From Oscillospiraceae bacterium (GTDB lineage Bacteria; Bacillota; Clostridia; Oscillospirales; Oscillospiraceae): DNA of 64,000 nucleotides. The position numbers were made by a program, and so were the translations under genes. Below the pieces are notes generated by a model. It was not told the DNA's origin. It saw only the letters and a list, made by a program, of their open reading frames with translations, and did not search any database. Within the stretch, counting starts at the first letter, position 1; every line of letters starts with the position of its first letter. This document shows, one piece after another, positions 30,001 through 45,000 of this stretch. Where the stretch lies: positions 53,714-117,713 of the forward strand of contig JAAWPV010000079.1 in the NCBI GenBank assembly GCA_022800215.1, in the 5' to 3' direction.

Positions 30001-33000
30001 TCTTCTGCGCCCACCCGAATAGGATAGTAACGGTTAGCGGGAGTATCGTTGTTCTGGGGGTCGTTTGCTCCGTTCAGAGTCAGGCCATAAGCGTTTTGTT
30101 CATAACTGCCCAACTGGCCCAGGTTGTTCTGACCTACACCATAGACAGTACCGTCCACTCGCTGAATAATAGTGAAGGTACCACCCAGCGCCACGGTGAG
30201 GATATTATCCATCCACTCCGTGGTGATATCCGTATCATAGTAATACACATCAGAACGGTCAGAATACTTGGCCGCCTTGTAGATAGGACTGGGATCGGTA
30301 ACAATATCAACACTACTGGTACTGGGCGCCTGACTCAAGCCCATTTGGTTAGCTGCAGTACTATTAGAGTTAACGCCAAAACCATAGGTCAAGTTTTCTT
30401 CGGTAGTAAAAGCATAGTGGTTCTCATATGCACTCAGCTGCGCCACCCGCTTCTCAGTACCCCAAGGGCTGGCAAATTTATGGGGGATGGTATAAACCGA
30501 GCCGCCTTGATTCTGATAGTTATAACTACCCAGTTGATACACGGCATCAGTACGGTCAATGAGCAAGATGGCCTTGCCACCAGCTTCAATATCCACAACA
30601 CCCCGAGCGAAAATGTCGTCATCGAGGCCCGCAATTCCACCAGCACGGATCACATAGTTGGGGGTCTGCAATACTTGGCTACTAGCAATGTTCATACCAG
30701 CCTGACCATATGTATTGCTGCCCCAAGCCATCATGCTACCGTCTTGGCGGATAGCAGCATAGGTACTGCCACCAGCAGCAACCTTCACCACCTGAGTTAG
30801 AATGGGTGCAGCACTGACCACAGTTGCCCCATTTTTCACTTCAACAGCAGTGTAACTATCACCGCCCACTGCACCAGTAACCTGAGTAAAACTGGTTCCA
30901 TTTTCAGCAGCTGTAGCTACTGTACCATCCTCCAGAAGGACAATACCAATACCATTTCCAACTGCAACATCCAGAACTTCTTTATTCCCAGGAGTCCCGA
31001 TCCGAACGGCAGTACCGCCATTGATACGCCACACTTGACCCACAGAGTCAATCGCCAGAGCTGTGTTGTTTCCAGCGGTTATTGTAACGATATCATTTGC
31101 CAAAACATTGCCTTGCTTCACCACTTGAGTGGGATAGAGAGTATTATTCCCCCAGAACCACACGGTTCCGTCCGCTTTCAGGGCATAGGCAAAGTTATTA
31201 CCTGCCGCCACTGCGGGAGCAGTAAAGATGTCCTTCTGCTTAACCCGCAGCACCACCTGAGTCATAATACCCTGACTGTCAGAAGCAGAAATAACCGTGT
31301 CACCATAATAACCGTCAGTCTTAGCAGTAATAATTCCATTAGCCACAGTCGCCAACCGCTGATCACCCGAACGGAAGAAATTTAGGACCGAAGCGTCCCG
31401 GCGGACCGGATTCTTGGAGAGTTGATAAAGGTTAAACCCTTCGTCATCATAATAATGCAATCCTGTGATAGCAATAGATTCGCCCTCCTCCAAGGTTATG
31501 GAGCGGGTTTCAACCTCTTTGCCATCGGAAACCGTCAGCATTACATAGCTGTCCATATCCTCGTCACCCACCCGGCTGACCCGATCGGCCACCCGGAGAC
31601 TGCCGAGAGGATATTGGTCACCCCGTTGACCTCTGGCATTGCTCGTACTGCCCACCCAGACTTCACCGTCATAAGTAACAAAGACACTCTGTTGACCCAT
31701 CAATGTCATGTTGTTCACATGGATCAATTGGTAATTCTGGTCAGCCCAGTAATCGTCACTATTGTAACCTGCATAGATAGTGGTGGGAACTGTGAATACG
31801 CCCCGGTTATCCACTACGTTGGTGCCCCAGATATAAGGCACACTCCGCCCACGCTCACCAGCGGTGGTAGGATCATACTTACTGGAGCGCATACTACCCA
31901 AAAATCCGGAAGTGGTTCCATCCGCATAAATACTACTGATATAAAGGCTCTTATCGGCAGGAACGGTCATCCCTCCCACACCAGTAGCGGTGTTAAGGAT
32001 AACAGTATTGATAGTCCCGGTGTTGCCCAGTAATGCATTGGCTTCCGTTGCACTACCGTAGCCCAAGATGCTGGTGTTGTCATCCAAAAGCGCAAGGGTA
32101 TACCCTTCACCCCGAGCAATATCCACCACATTGTGGCGGAAGTTGTCCTCAGTGAAAGTATCCAGCTTGTCTTCATTGTTCGAAACCGCTACAGTATCAT
32201 GAATGAGGGTACCATCTTTCCGCAGGAGAGTGACCCCACCAGTCATATTGGCATCAATTTTGATAATCTTAGTCCAGTACGCGTTTTGGGCATTGTTAAA
32301 TGACCAAGAATAGGTATTATTATAAGAATTATAGTAACGAGTAGCAGTATAGACCGAGCCATCCTCCGTTAAGATATAACACATGGCATTTGCGCTTACA
32401 ATAGACACCGCTCCAGGGACTCGGGTCACTGTGCTCATGCCGTTAAAGCCAAGGCCCCAACCATAGATGGTGCCATCGCTACCCAAAGCGAAGAACGTAC
32501 TATCCCCAGCCGCAATATCGATAATATTAGATACGTCCACCTTTGTCGGATAATTCACGCCGCCGCCCCAAGCCCACACGCTGCCATCTGCCTTCAAAGC
32601 TCCCGCACAGCCATTGCCCGAAACCACCTTGGGAGCAGTGATATGCTTCAATGCAACCACCACATTATCACCGGCAGCATCGGTAGTAGCCTCTCTAGGC
32701 ATGACCTCAATTTCAAAGAGGCTCTGCATCTTTAGCTCACTATCCCGCAGGCGCAACAAGCCAGTGCCAAAAGTTCCCTCAACGGAACCGTTGGCAGTAG
32801 TAGGCTGCACCACAACCCAGTTACCTGTCTCGCTGACCTGGGTAGCGGTAAAAATCTCATCATTAAAGGACATAGCACTGAGATTCGCTTCCCGAGTGAA
32901 AACGTCATCCTGGTTATTCGCAGCATTGCGAAGATTGAACCCATGGTTCAACCGCCCAATCACATTGTCCAAGCTAATTCGCAGATATTGATTCCAATTC

Positions 33001-36000
33001 AAAGTAATGTGGTTGGGATAGGGATCCACTGCGGCCGTGCCCACGTTACTCAGCTGCGTATTTACGGCAAAGCTCTTTACATAGGTATTATTCTCATAGA
33101 GTTCGGCAGTTACTACCACTAACTCATTCACATCCCGGCGGCCCACCTGATCAGGTTGCGCATTTACCGTGGAAGAATTCCATCCAAAGACCATACCGGT
33201 ATTCTGCACCGCCAAGGTGTAGTTATCGGAAATGGACAAATCGGTAACCCGGTTAAAGTATCCTTGATAATTGTCATTCAGAGAGGCATCGTTATGAGAA
33301 GTACCCCGCAGAACTCGTCCCGGCAGAAGGGCATTGTCTATACCGCCATTGCCCAACTGTCTATTCTGGTTGGCACCCCACATGTAGATGAGACTGGTCG
33401 CAAAGCCCCGAGTGTCATTCACTGTACCGCTGGGCGTATGTGCAACCAAAGCTGCACTGCTGTTACCACCGGCATAGATATCCACCACATTGGTAAGCCG
33501 CTGAGTCGCGGTCATCAACACATAAGTAGGATAGCGACCAGGGTCAGTGCTATTGTTGCCCAGTTGGCCCTCGCTATTGCGGCCCCAAGCCACCACGCCG
33601 TGGCTACCATCAGCATTACGCACCATAGCCATGTAGTGTTCAGTACCAGTAGCCAGTGTCAGGGCACTCCCCAAATAAGTAGTACCGGTTTCACCACCCG
33701 CTACAGGATAGGGTGCACTCTCACTCAGTCCATAGAGTTCGTCCGTTCCCCGACCAGTACCCATATAGAAATTGCTGTTTGTTCCCAAGGCAAACACTTG
33801 GCCAGAGCGGTGGAGCAACAACAGACTGCTACCGTCTGCTTTAATCTCCACAATGTTAGTTACCACATCAGATTGATAGAAAGTTGTCGTAACTTCCCCG
33901 GTCAGATTGCCCAAAGCATCCCGAACCATCTTCTCCTGACCGCCAGTGTGGCTGGCAATCATACCGTTGCTGATGCGAGAATAGCCACCAGCCCAAATCT
34001 GGAATACTTCACCAGTATTACCGTCCAAAGCATAAATTGCATTGTTAGCTGCCGCAACCGAAGTAATGCGGGTAGTCCTACCCGGAATGGCACTGGTAAT
34101 GGCCAGCGCAGTACCATTAACCACCGCTCTGCCATTACTAAGGGCCGCAGCCCAGCCAGCATTGCTGGCAGTCACATGGATCGCATCAGCAAGAACCTGC
34201 CGGGGGTAGGTGTTACTACCCTCTGCGCCCCATTCACCCAAGCCATTGTTCTGAATTCCGGTGCCCATCCAATACCAAACAGTACCGTCAGCTTTGAGGG
34301 CAATATTTGCTTGCCCATTATTACCCGCCACAACCATAGGCACGGCAGAAGCTGAGGCCACCGCAGTAGAGGTCTCAGTCACAGAAATACGGAGCATGAA
34401 GGAATATCCGGTAACCGTATTAGTCAGTAGGATATTAGCGACACCCACCTCACCAGCGGTGATAACCATCCGGTCACTCTCCAACCGGACAGCCGCCACT
34501 ATAGAATTACTGGAATCTGCCCGCAAATTAGCTTGGGTCATCTGTCCAGCAGGGCCCCGAGTCGCTACCGTAATTAGATTAAATGCATCATATGCCTCTT
34601 CGTAGAGGTCCGAATAGGGAATCTCCAACGTTGTAGGCTTGTTAGGAGTCGGGACAGTCACAGAAGGATATGCTGTGTTCGGATATAGACCATTCTGACT
34701 GCTAAGGGTCCATGCAATGTTCTGTGTCTCCCCGCGAATACCACCAGTGATCCAGCTATAAAGTTTTTGCTCTCCGTATCCAAAGCGATCCGGTACCATA
34801 GCCTCTGTTTTAGCCAGAATGCTGGCAGAGCCGCTGTCATAGTGACCATTTCCGTAGGAACCCATGATGTAAACCACACCACTCTGATCCATAAGAACAG
34901 TGTGATTACCACCGCCAGCCAGAGAAATACTGGTGCGGAAGTAGGGATCGTCGCCAGCAGTCTGACCACCAGCGGCAGGATAACTCACCGCATTGTCCAA
35001 ATCGCCAATGAGGTGGTTATTGGGGCAGCTGTAGGAACCCGCTACGCCATTAAAATTATTGATAGTACCAGTATAACCGCAGGTTGGGCAAGTATAGTAG
35101 ACCTCATACCCATTTTCCCCATCGCCCCGGAGAACCCGCACAGGTACATTCTGATCGTTGAGATTGTTGGTGCTAATACCCAACTGGCCAGCATTATTAT
35201 AGCCCCAGGCCAAAACTGTGTCGTCAGACGTACGGGCCAAAGAGTGATACTCGCCGGCAGCAATATCTATAATAGTGCCTCCCTCACTCAAGCCGGACTG
35301 GCTGAGATCCACTAGTCTGGGTACATTTGTGCCTATGGCTGTCGTTGCTACCCGGGTCGTACCCAACTGGCCATGATTGTTCTGGCCCCATGTGAAAAGT
35401 CGGCCATCCTGTGTTAGAGCCATAGTGTGATTCTGACCCGCTTCCACACGAACCACCCGGTCAATATAGTAACTGCCCTCATCATATTCGCCAGCGGCCA
35501 CCTGCACAGGCAGATTTACACTACCGCCAACACCCCGGGCAGAGTTACCCAACTGGCCATAGGTATTATCACCCCAAGTGAATACAGTACCATCCATCCG
35601 TACCGCCGCCGAGTGGTTTCCACCTGCAGCAATGGCAATAATATTAGTCAAACTCTCTTTGCCGGTATTCTCAATACCGATAACTTGCCGGGCTGTAGAG
35701 AAGGAATAATTATGAGCGCCGCTCAAGTCGGTATAGGGACTTAATCCAATACCCAACTGACTGCTGCCATTATAACCCCAACTGTAAGCCAACCCACCGG
35801 CTGTCAACGCCAGTGTATGATGATTTCCGGCAGAAATAGCGATAACAGGATCATTAGCCGGCAGACCAGACACCTTTCCGGGCGTTGAGCCGGAACTTCC
35901 ACTACCCAACTGACCATAAGTACTAGTTCCCCAGGAATAAACATTGCCCTTATTAGACAAAGCCAGGAAGAAATCGTAGCCGGCATCAATATCCACAATA

Positions 36001-39000
36001 TATTCGCCGCCATCTGCCACTTGAGAATCGGAAATACCCAAATGACTGAACTTCACCTGAATAGGATATTGTTCCGTCACAGGATTAGAATCTCCATAGC
36101 TCCCCCAAAACCAGACAGTTCCATCGCTGCGCAAAGCCAGGTTGCTGGTATGGCCAGTCACAACCTTAGGCTCAGAAATAACATTATAAGTACTATCCTC
36201 CAACTCATGGTTGGGCAATACCACCACTTCATAGTAACCACGATAATTGGTACCCAAATGATCAATGGTAATAATGATAGAGCCATGCCGACGGCCAGTG
36301 GGAATCAAATACCACTCACCGTTCAGATATTGGAAATATGCAATTGTAGGATCAGAGGAAGTCATGGAGATAGAGGCACCTTCCTCAATCAGCCGGCGAA
36401 TCTCATCACTGATTACATTGAAGGTACTACTATAGAGTTCCACTAAAGCTGCCTTATTAATATACAGCCATTCATTGGCTTCCAGGGTAATGGTACGAGG
36501 CATTTTCTGTCCCTTTTCCACCTCAGTGATACCGTTGGTCAAAACAGCGTAGGCCCTGTCACCCCGGTAAGGCAGACCACCCACCTCCAGAGAGTAATAG
36601 TTCCCATTGCCCACTTGAGACAACAGCTTAGTATCATTCCGAGTAGCATTCCCGCCCTGGGCCACATTATTTCGACCAACAGCCCAGACTGAGCCCTCTT
36701 CGCGGACCACGATACTAAAGTTATCGCCAGCAGCTAAGGTTAAATTCTCTCTCACATGAGAGGGCCTGTCGTTAGAAACATTATCTATACCAGAGGAAGT
36801 ACCACCACGGTACATCTTTACCGGCTGATTATACTGTCCGCCAGTTACATCGATACCCAACTGACCGTAGGTATTATCGCCCCAACCCATAATTGCGCTA
36901 TCGTAGATGAAGGCACCATTACTGGTACGCACCAAAGTATCCTCCACCATCGCCAAGCTGTGGTTCGCCCCCGCCGCCACCTGACGCACACCAGAAAGGT
37001 AAGGCTTCTGGGCATCAGTAACCGCCACATCATTCAGCACAATTTGAGGCACATAAGTAGACTCTCCAATGAGCCGGGCACCAATGCCCAACTGACCACG
37101 GCTGTTGTTGCCCCAAGCAAAGGCATAGGCATTCAGCTCACCATCTTCCAGGGTACGCAAACCAGCCGCCAGAGCAAAATCAGCTCCTGCAGCGATCTGG
37201 AAAATATTTTCTAAATAATAATTCTTCTGCGGATAATTACCGTTGCTGTCAGGAACCTTATCCTGATCAAAGTCAGGATCAATATTAGCCTTTTCCACCT
37301 GCACCGGTACCAAAGCGCCACCGGCAGCTCTTGTCCCCAATTGACCCTTAGTATTTTGGCCCCAAGTCCAGACAGTACCATCACTGCGCAATGCCATGCT
37401 GGTATTACCGTCTGCCGCAATGTAAATAATATCCGTCAAGTATTCCGTCGAACTGGCAGAGCCACCACGAAGCACCCGCTGTATCCGTCCATGATAGTCC
37501 TGGCCGTCACCACAACCCAGTTGGCCGTATGTATTGTCACCAAAGGCCCACACAGTACCATCCGATGCTAACAATAGAGTATGATGGTCACCAGCAGCGG
37601 CAGCCACAATATGAAGTCCTGTCAGCGTTGTTACCGTTTCCTCAGGATAAATATCCTGACTTCCACCGGCACTTACGTTCTTGTTCTTCTCCACCTCTTC
37701 CCACTTTTTCTGCAAGAAGTTAGTCAGATTGAGAGGCTGATTCACAGAAGGATCCATACCGTAATGGATTTCATATATATTCTGGTACAGCGGGTGCTCT
37801 GCTTCATCCAGAGTATAAGTAACAGTCTTCTTTAGCGTATAACCAGAATTATAAAGGCCCAACTGACCATAGGTATTATCACCCCATACCCAGACAGTAC
37901 CATTTTCCTTGACTGCCACAAAATGGTTATCACCCGCAGCAATCTGAACGATATCGGCCATCAACCGATTATCGTCTTTCTCGTCAGTAAAGAGAATCTG
38001 TTGGGGAATCAGCTTTTGGCTGTTAGTAGTATCGGTAATCCCCCAGCCCCATACAGTACCGTCAGCCTTCAGAGCCAGAGCACCATTTTGGGACGCCACT
38101 ACCATAGGTGTGGTAAAACGTTTTTCCGCCGGATCAGACATCTCGTCGGTGCTGATCACAGACACCAAAATCAGCGTCACAACGTCCCCATTTTGATCCA
38201 ACACCGCTACTGTAGTAGTTCCAGTTTTCTGGAAATCGGCATAAGTACGCCATCCCGCACTGATTACACCGTTAGCACTAACACTCACCACGCTCTCATC
38301 ATTGGAGCGCAAAGTATAACCCAGTTGAGTCAAATTCACCGTTTGAACATTCTCAGCCATATACCAGAGATTGAATCCAGACCGATCATTCAGCGTAGCA
38401 TCGGAAATGCCAATCTGCACCTCGTCCCCATAATAGAAAGAAACACGGTTATAGCCATCCGCCCGAATTTGAGCTCCATTCCTACCAGTAAAACTAAGAG
38501 CGATAGTTTCCGCCGCCTTGGGGCCTACCAAACGGGGCTCTACACCATTCTCAGGTTCCGCAGCTGTTCCCAAGATGCCCATACCTAACTGACCCTTGCT
38601 GTTGGCACCAAAGCCCAACAATTTTCCATCCTTGGTCATCACAAAGGTGCGATCTCCACCAGCAGCCACAATAGATACCCCGTTGAGCATGGCAACACCA
38701 CCCACGTCCACACCAGTAGCAGCTTCGCCCTGGATGACTTGAGTGTAGTTATATTCCTGCATCTCACCGTTGCCCAACTGGCCCTGAAGATTGCCGCCCA
38801 CGCCATAGACCATATCTAGACTACGTATCATTGTATGGAGGGTTCCCGCCGTCACGCCAGTGACATTGGCAATGGGCACTCTGTTCTCATCCCGCACCAG
38901 AACAGGCAAGGTAGAATCTTCATAGCTCAGATTGCCCAACTGACTGGCACTGTTAGCTCCCCAAGCAAAGGCATAACTGGTATAAGTAACAATCAAATCT

Positions 39001-42000
39001 TTGCCGCCACAATCAGGGCATTGCTCGTCTACAAATTCGGAAGCCAGCCCGATTCGCCCACAATCATTACAGATGCGGCTCTCCTGATAGGCCACTGCCA
39101 CTGCATGATTTCGTCCGGCAGCAATATCTGCCACTTGGTTAAGGCCTCGAGATTTTGCATTAGTATTTAGCACCATCTCACCGTTCATGACCTGCACTGG
39201 GGCAAAGCTATTTATCGTCTGCTCATTACCCAACTGACCGTAGGTGTTATCACCCCAACTCCATAGCGTGCTATCCTGAAGCAGCGCCAAAGTAAAGCCA
39301 TCTCCGGCTGCCACTTTGCTCACATGCCCCAGATCCTTTAAGCCCTTTCGGTCTTTTACTGTAACAGCAGCATAATAAATTTTTGTATTATTCTGACCCA
39401 ACTGTCCCCGGTCATTGTGGCCAGCGGCATAAAGGGTAGTGGTATGATTCTCATCCTCGGCAAGGAACAAAGCATGGTCTGCACCTGCCGCTACAGAGAT
39501 GATACCCTGCAGTACTTCACCTTCTTGATTCGTAATCTGGACCACGGAAGGAATCTTATCACCAACGTTGCCATAAGGGTAAACCCGCCAAGAGTGTCCG
39601 CATTCCACACAATACCAAACTTGGAATTCCCACTTCTCGGGCTCATTGGGGAACATCAACGCATCATCATAGATCTTTCGAATAGTCGTACCACCAGTGA
39701 TGGGTGCAGTACAACCATGCTCTCCATGTTCGAAGTGTCCATTATCGTTTTCCTGGCCACACTCACACATGAAGGGATCAGTGGAGGTCACATTCCAAGT
39801 CAAATTACATTCGTTACAATGCCATTCACCTGTGTAGACGCGCTCTATCAATTGAGTGGTCTTAATGCGCACCACAGAACCGTCAGCATAAACCGCATAT
39901 TCATAATTACCAATGCTGTCCTCAGGAGACATATTGCTCAAATCATAGGGGACATAGTATCCATGAAAGTTGGTTTCATCCCGATAAATATACTGCACAC
40001 CATTATAGCTATAGCCAATCTGTGTATGTAACGAATCATAAACAGGCTCTGCATACACTTGTAGCTGAGCAAAAGCTCCTGTGGGATTACCTTCATCATC
40101 ATACAACGGATTGTTGGTATCATCCACCGTTACCGATGCACCCGGCCCATAGGCGACACCAACCACTTTATCTGTCATAGTTCCAACCAGTGTACTGGGA
40201 TCATCATTGTTGCAGTACCAGTTGGGGCAATACTCGGGCACGTAGGTTTCAGGGTCGGTAACCTCTTCCCGGGCAGCGGTAGTCACACCCTCCAGCTCAC
40301 CCACTAACCAGGCCGCGCCATCCTTCTCCAGGAGCAACGTGAAAGTATCGCCAGCAGCCATGTCCACAATGTTAGTAAACATCGTGCCATCGCTCTTCCT
40401 CATCTGGACAGGGTAACTGCGATAGGTAAAGGTTCCATCACCCAGCTGACCATCGGCATTGCTACCCCACGCCCAGACAGTACCATCAGCCCGGAGGACC
40501 ACTGTGTGGTCCTTGCCGACGGCAATTTGGGGGTTAGTCAATTGACCGCCCAGAATGGATACAGTAATCATAGCACTGATGCCAGTACTCATACTTACCG
40601 CCAGAATGTTGGTAGTACCATAAGTTCCACCAAAAATAAACATATTATCGGAACCGGCGACCTTCTTCAGTATGCTACTATCCATCACAAAGAGCTGTAG
40701 ATCTCCGATTTCTAAAGCATCAGGAAGAATATGCTTATGCAGGTTGAATCCCTTATCAATATCAAAAACAGTAGGATCAGTGAGCTGGATGGTCAACTGT
40801 TCATCCTCATCCATATAAATCACTCGATCTAGCTTCACCGAAGTGCCAGTAGTGGCGCCTACAGCAGAGAGGTAGCCATGGAGCTCCAAAGAGGAAAAGC
40901 CCTCTTCGCCCACCCGAACAGGCACGTTACTATCCCGCGAAGTAAAGTCACCCAACTGTCCCAGATTGTTCCGGCCAGCAGCGTACACATCACCATTGTT
41001 TACACTGAAGGCCATATGGTCGCCGCCCACGTCAAAAGACCAGGCGATTTCCATACGGTTGCTATTGCTGTTATTGGCGGTGCCTGCACCATCTACCGGA
41101 GTAGCGGAAGCATCCGGATAACAAACCCCATCTGTAGTATCTGTGCTGAGACCCGTACCCAACTGACCATAAGTATTATCACCCCAAGCCAGAAGCGTCA
41201 AAGGATTGGTGCTAGGATTGATAGCCGCCAGAGGATAGGGCACCTGCGCCAAGCTGGAATTGCCACCGGCTGCTACATGAGTTCCTCCAGCCTCTACCAT
41301 AAGCTGGGGCACACCACTGTAAGAACCTGCCGTCCGGCCGATTTGGCCATGGTCGTTCCGGCCAAATCCGTAAACTGCGCCATTATAAAGGCCACCCACG
41401 CCTTGAATATCATCTGAAGCCTGCGCCTTGGTGCTATCAGTGCGTAGGGCAATTGCGTGACCATCGCCAGCGGCAATGTTCACGATTCGGTCCAGACTGC
41501 TCCGAAGAGGCGCAGTCCGCTCATTCATCTGGCTGTCGGCACCAAACTGCCCTTCCCGGTTATTGCCCCAGGCCCACAGTTCGCCATTACTCCGGATGGC
41601 ATAAGCAGTGGTGCCGCCTGCAGCAATTTCCACCACATCGGACATTTCGCTGCCAAAACTGCTGGGGCTATTACCCTTTGTCACAAGCCGGGCCACATCA
41701 GAATACCGATAGTCATCCTTGTTGTACTTATCTTCCTGTCCAGCTGGAATGGTAACGGTAATATCTTCTTCGCCGTCATCTCCCAAACCCAATTGGCCAT
41801 GCTGACCCCAGCCCCAGGAATAGACTCGCCCGCTCTGACCCAGAGCAAGCGCAAAGTCATTGCCTGCAGCAATAGAAACAATAGGATCTTTTACCTGCAC
41901 GTCGCCTTGAGCGGTACTCCTATTTACAAGGCCATCACCCAAGGCCGTAGCTTCATCCATCATAACCATAGCCGGCCTGGGATCCAGGTACAGATCGGTC

Positions 42001-45000
42001 GTATTACCTTCCTCACCAGTGCCAACATTATTAGAGGGTCGGCCCAGCTTTCCAGTAATAATTTGTCCGTTATTGTTGGCATGCGGCTCACGGAGTACGT
42101 TCCGGCCCCGTTTCAAGGTTCCGTCCTCATTGTACTCAAGCACGGATTCATCTTCAGTCCAAAAGACATTATCGCCCCAAGACCAAACATGGCCATAATT
42201 ATCCAGCGCCAGAGTAAAGCCATCCCCTGCCGCTATATCAATGAAAGTCACTTCATGGCCTTCATCATCTACCAAACCTTCTGCAACCCGAACAGGATGA
42301 TCCACATACAAACCAGCCCGATAGAAAGTAGGCGGATCCCACTCATGACCTTCCTCCCGGTTGCTGATACTCTGCCACAGGGAATACTCGCCATTGCCCA
42401 ATTGGCCGTAGGTGTTGTCACCCCAAGCATAGATTTCGCCCGTAGTTGTCAGGGCCACAGTGTGGCTTTTACCTGCGGAAACTTTGGGAATGCCTGCAAT
42501 CGCAGGGTGCCCTCCTTCGGAGGTATTGCCTCCACCCGGTGTAGTCTCACTGGTACCTGAGCCACCTCCAGCACTTTCCATATGCCGCACCACAATAGGC
42601 ATCACTTTGGAATTCGTTGTGGGATTCTGAGGATCGTCATTGTCATCATAGAGAATGGAAAGAGCCGTTGCACCCAGTTTTCCTTGGGGCTTTAAAGTGA
42701 CCAACACACTGCCCAGAGAATCCTTCTGATCAAAGTCAATCTTCAATCCCAAAATCTCATTGTCAGCCGGAATTACCGTAAAGTTCTCCAACTTTGACTT
42801 GATAATCTCGCCGTCAGAATGAAGATTAAAGCCCATCATGTAACTATTGACGATACTACTCAGATAGAACTGCAAATATTGATCTTCACCCAAATCTTGA
42901 CGAGAGGGCGCAGCTTCCCGGCCAGCGTCACTATCAGCAGTCTCACCATAGTGCCCCAGCTCATTTCCATCTTCGTCATAGATCCAATAATCTTCCAGCA
43001 GCAGAACCTTAGACGCACCATCACCCACCAGCACAGGCTCTTCCCGGTCTTTGTGGCTGCCATCACCCAACTGGCCCTTAGTATTGCTACCCCAGGCCCA
43101 AGCATAATAAGTATCTTTTACTGCCACGCCATGAGTGCTTCCCAAAGCCAAGAACAATGCCCCTTCAAAATAAGGTGCGCTGACGCCATCAACGGCAACG
43201 CTCTCGCTGTCGCCCTTGTTCAGCGGTGTGGGAATACTGCTGTAAGCAATACAATAATCGGCAGGCTCCACCGGGGCCGCAGAATCATCCCGGCCCAACT
43301 GTCCATTTTCATTAGAACCCCAGAGATATACGTTCCGCTTTTCGCCGGCAATAGCGCCCGAAACATCTCCGCCAGCATATACACCATAAATCTTTAGATC
43401 GCTGCCCACAGTGAACTGTTGCGGTACCACAGCTTTACTGTCTCTGGGGGACGGGAAAGGCTCTGCCACCATATCAGCCGTATCAGGTTGCTCATAGGGA
43501 CGGGGGTCGTACTTGATCTCCACTTTGGGCTCTCCAGCCAACTGGCCGTATCCATCATCGCCCCAAGCATAGGTGGTCCCATCCGCCAACAGTGCCAGGC
43601 TATGGTGTGCACCAGCTGCAATATCCACCACGCAACTCATAGAACCCGTTTCCGTTGCCTGTCCGTCAATGATCTTCACCGGCACACGGTAATTGAATGT
43701 CTCTCCGGTATCCCGGTCATTATTCACACCCAACTGGCCATATGTATTGTCTCCCCAAGCATAAAGCGCGCCGTCCGCCCGCAAAGCCAATACATGTGCA
43801 TCACCGGCAGCCAACGCCACAATGTTGGTCAAACTGGCTGTAGTAGATACACTGGCACTCTCTCCCTGATAAGTCAGTCGAGGCTCCTCCACGTCACCTG
43901 CATAAACAGGAGCCGGCGCATCAGGGTCCGTAACTTCCTCTCTGTAATACTCCAGGCCTTCCAGATATTCGGCATAGTCGGTATAAACCAGCTTATAGCC
44001 TGTATACTCTTCCGAAATTACCTCCCGGCCTGTATAACCGATGCCCAACTGGCCGCGATCATTACGGCCAAAAGCCCAAACCCGGCCTTCAGCAGTAAGG
44101 ACCAGAGAATAACCATCTCCGGCATATACATCCACCGCCATATCACTGGCAGCTTCACCATAAGTATCATAAAGTTCCGGGATTTCCACCAAATCGGCAT
44201 AAATACGGAACGGCGTTTCCTTGGAAGAGCAGCCCAACTGACCATGAGTGTTGTCACCCCAAGCATAGACATAACCCTCATCCGTCAGCGCCAATACATG
44301 GTCCTTGCCCGCCGCAATGGAAATAACAGTCACACTGTCATAAAGGTAAGTGCCATCAGCCATACTTGCTTGCCAAGGTGTAGTTCCATCCTCCGCTGTG
44401 CTGTTAATACCAAGCTGGCCTCTTCTGTTGTCACCCCAGGTCATAACTTGACCATTGGACTTTAGGGCCACAGAGAAATTGTCGCCCACCTCTAACATCG
44501 GCGTAGTAATGCCAACAACACTGCCATCCTCCTGCTTTACATCATCTTGAACCTCTATCCGAGCTACCAAAGAATGGCCCATTGCTGTGTCAAAGATCTG
44601 CAGGGTGGTGATGCCGGTCTGCTTCGCTACTATTACATCACCCTGGACAGACAAAACGCGATCATCGGTACTGGTAATTACCACATCGTCCATATTAACA
44701 TAGGCAGCGTCACTGACCGCCTTCCGCAGGCGGAACTCTGACAGTGCTTGCTCAAAAACGCTCTGCACCTCTACCCGGTCACCGATTCGCAAAACCAGTT
44801 GCCGCTCTATGGTTGAGGGGACCGCGCTTCCATTGACTACAACCGTAGCCTTCGTCAATGTCATGCTGTCCGAGCCACTTTCAATTTCAGCCGGCAGCGG
44901 ATCTTGGGTCAATGTCTCTTTCAGTCGATTGATAGTAGACATATCGCCCAGTTGGCCATGATCGTTTTGGCCCCAAGCAGATACTCGGCCATTTTCAGTA

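Noticed and set aside
131-44281. Minus-strand ORFs of 60-157 aa scattered through the giant gene
   Set aside because: All lie in a single alternative frame, overlap RCC1 coding and show Trp/Arg-rich nonsense typical of a +1 shadow.
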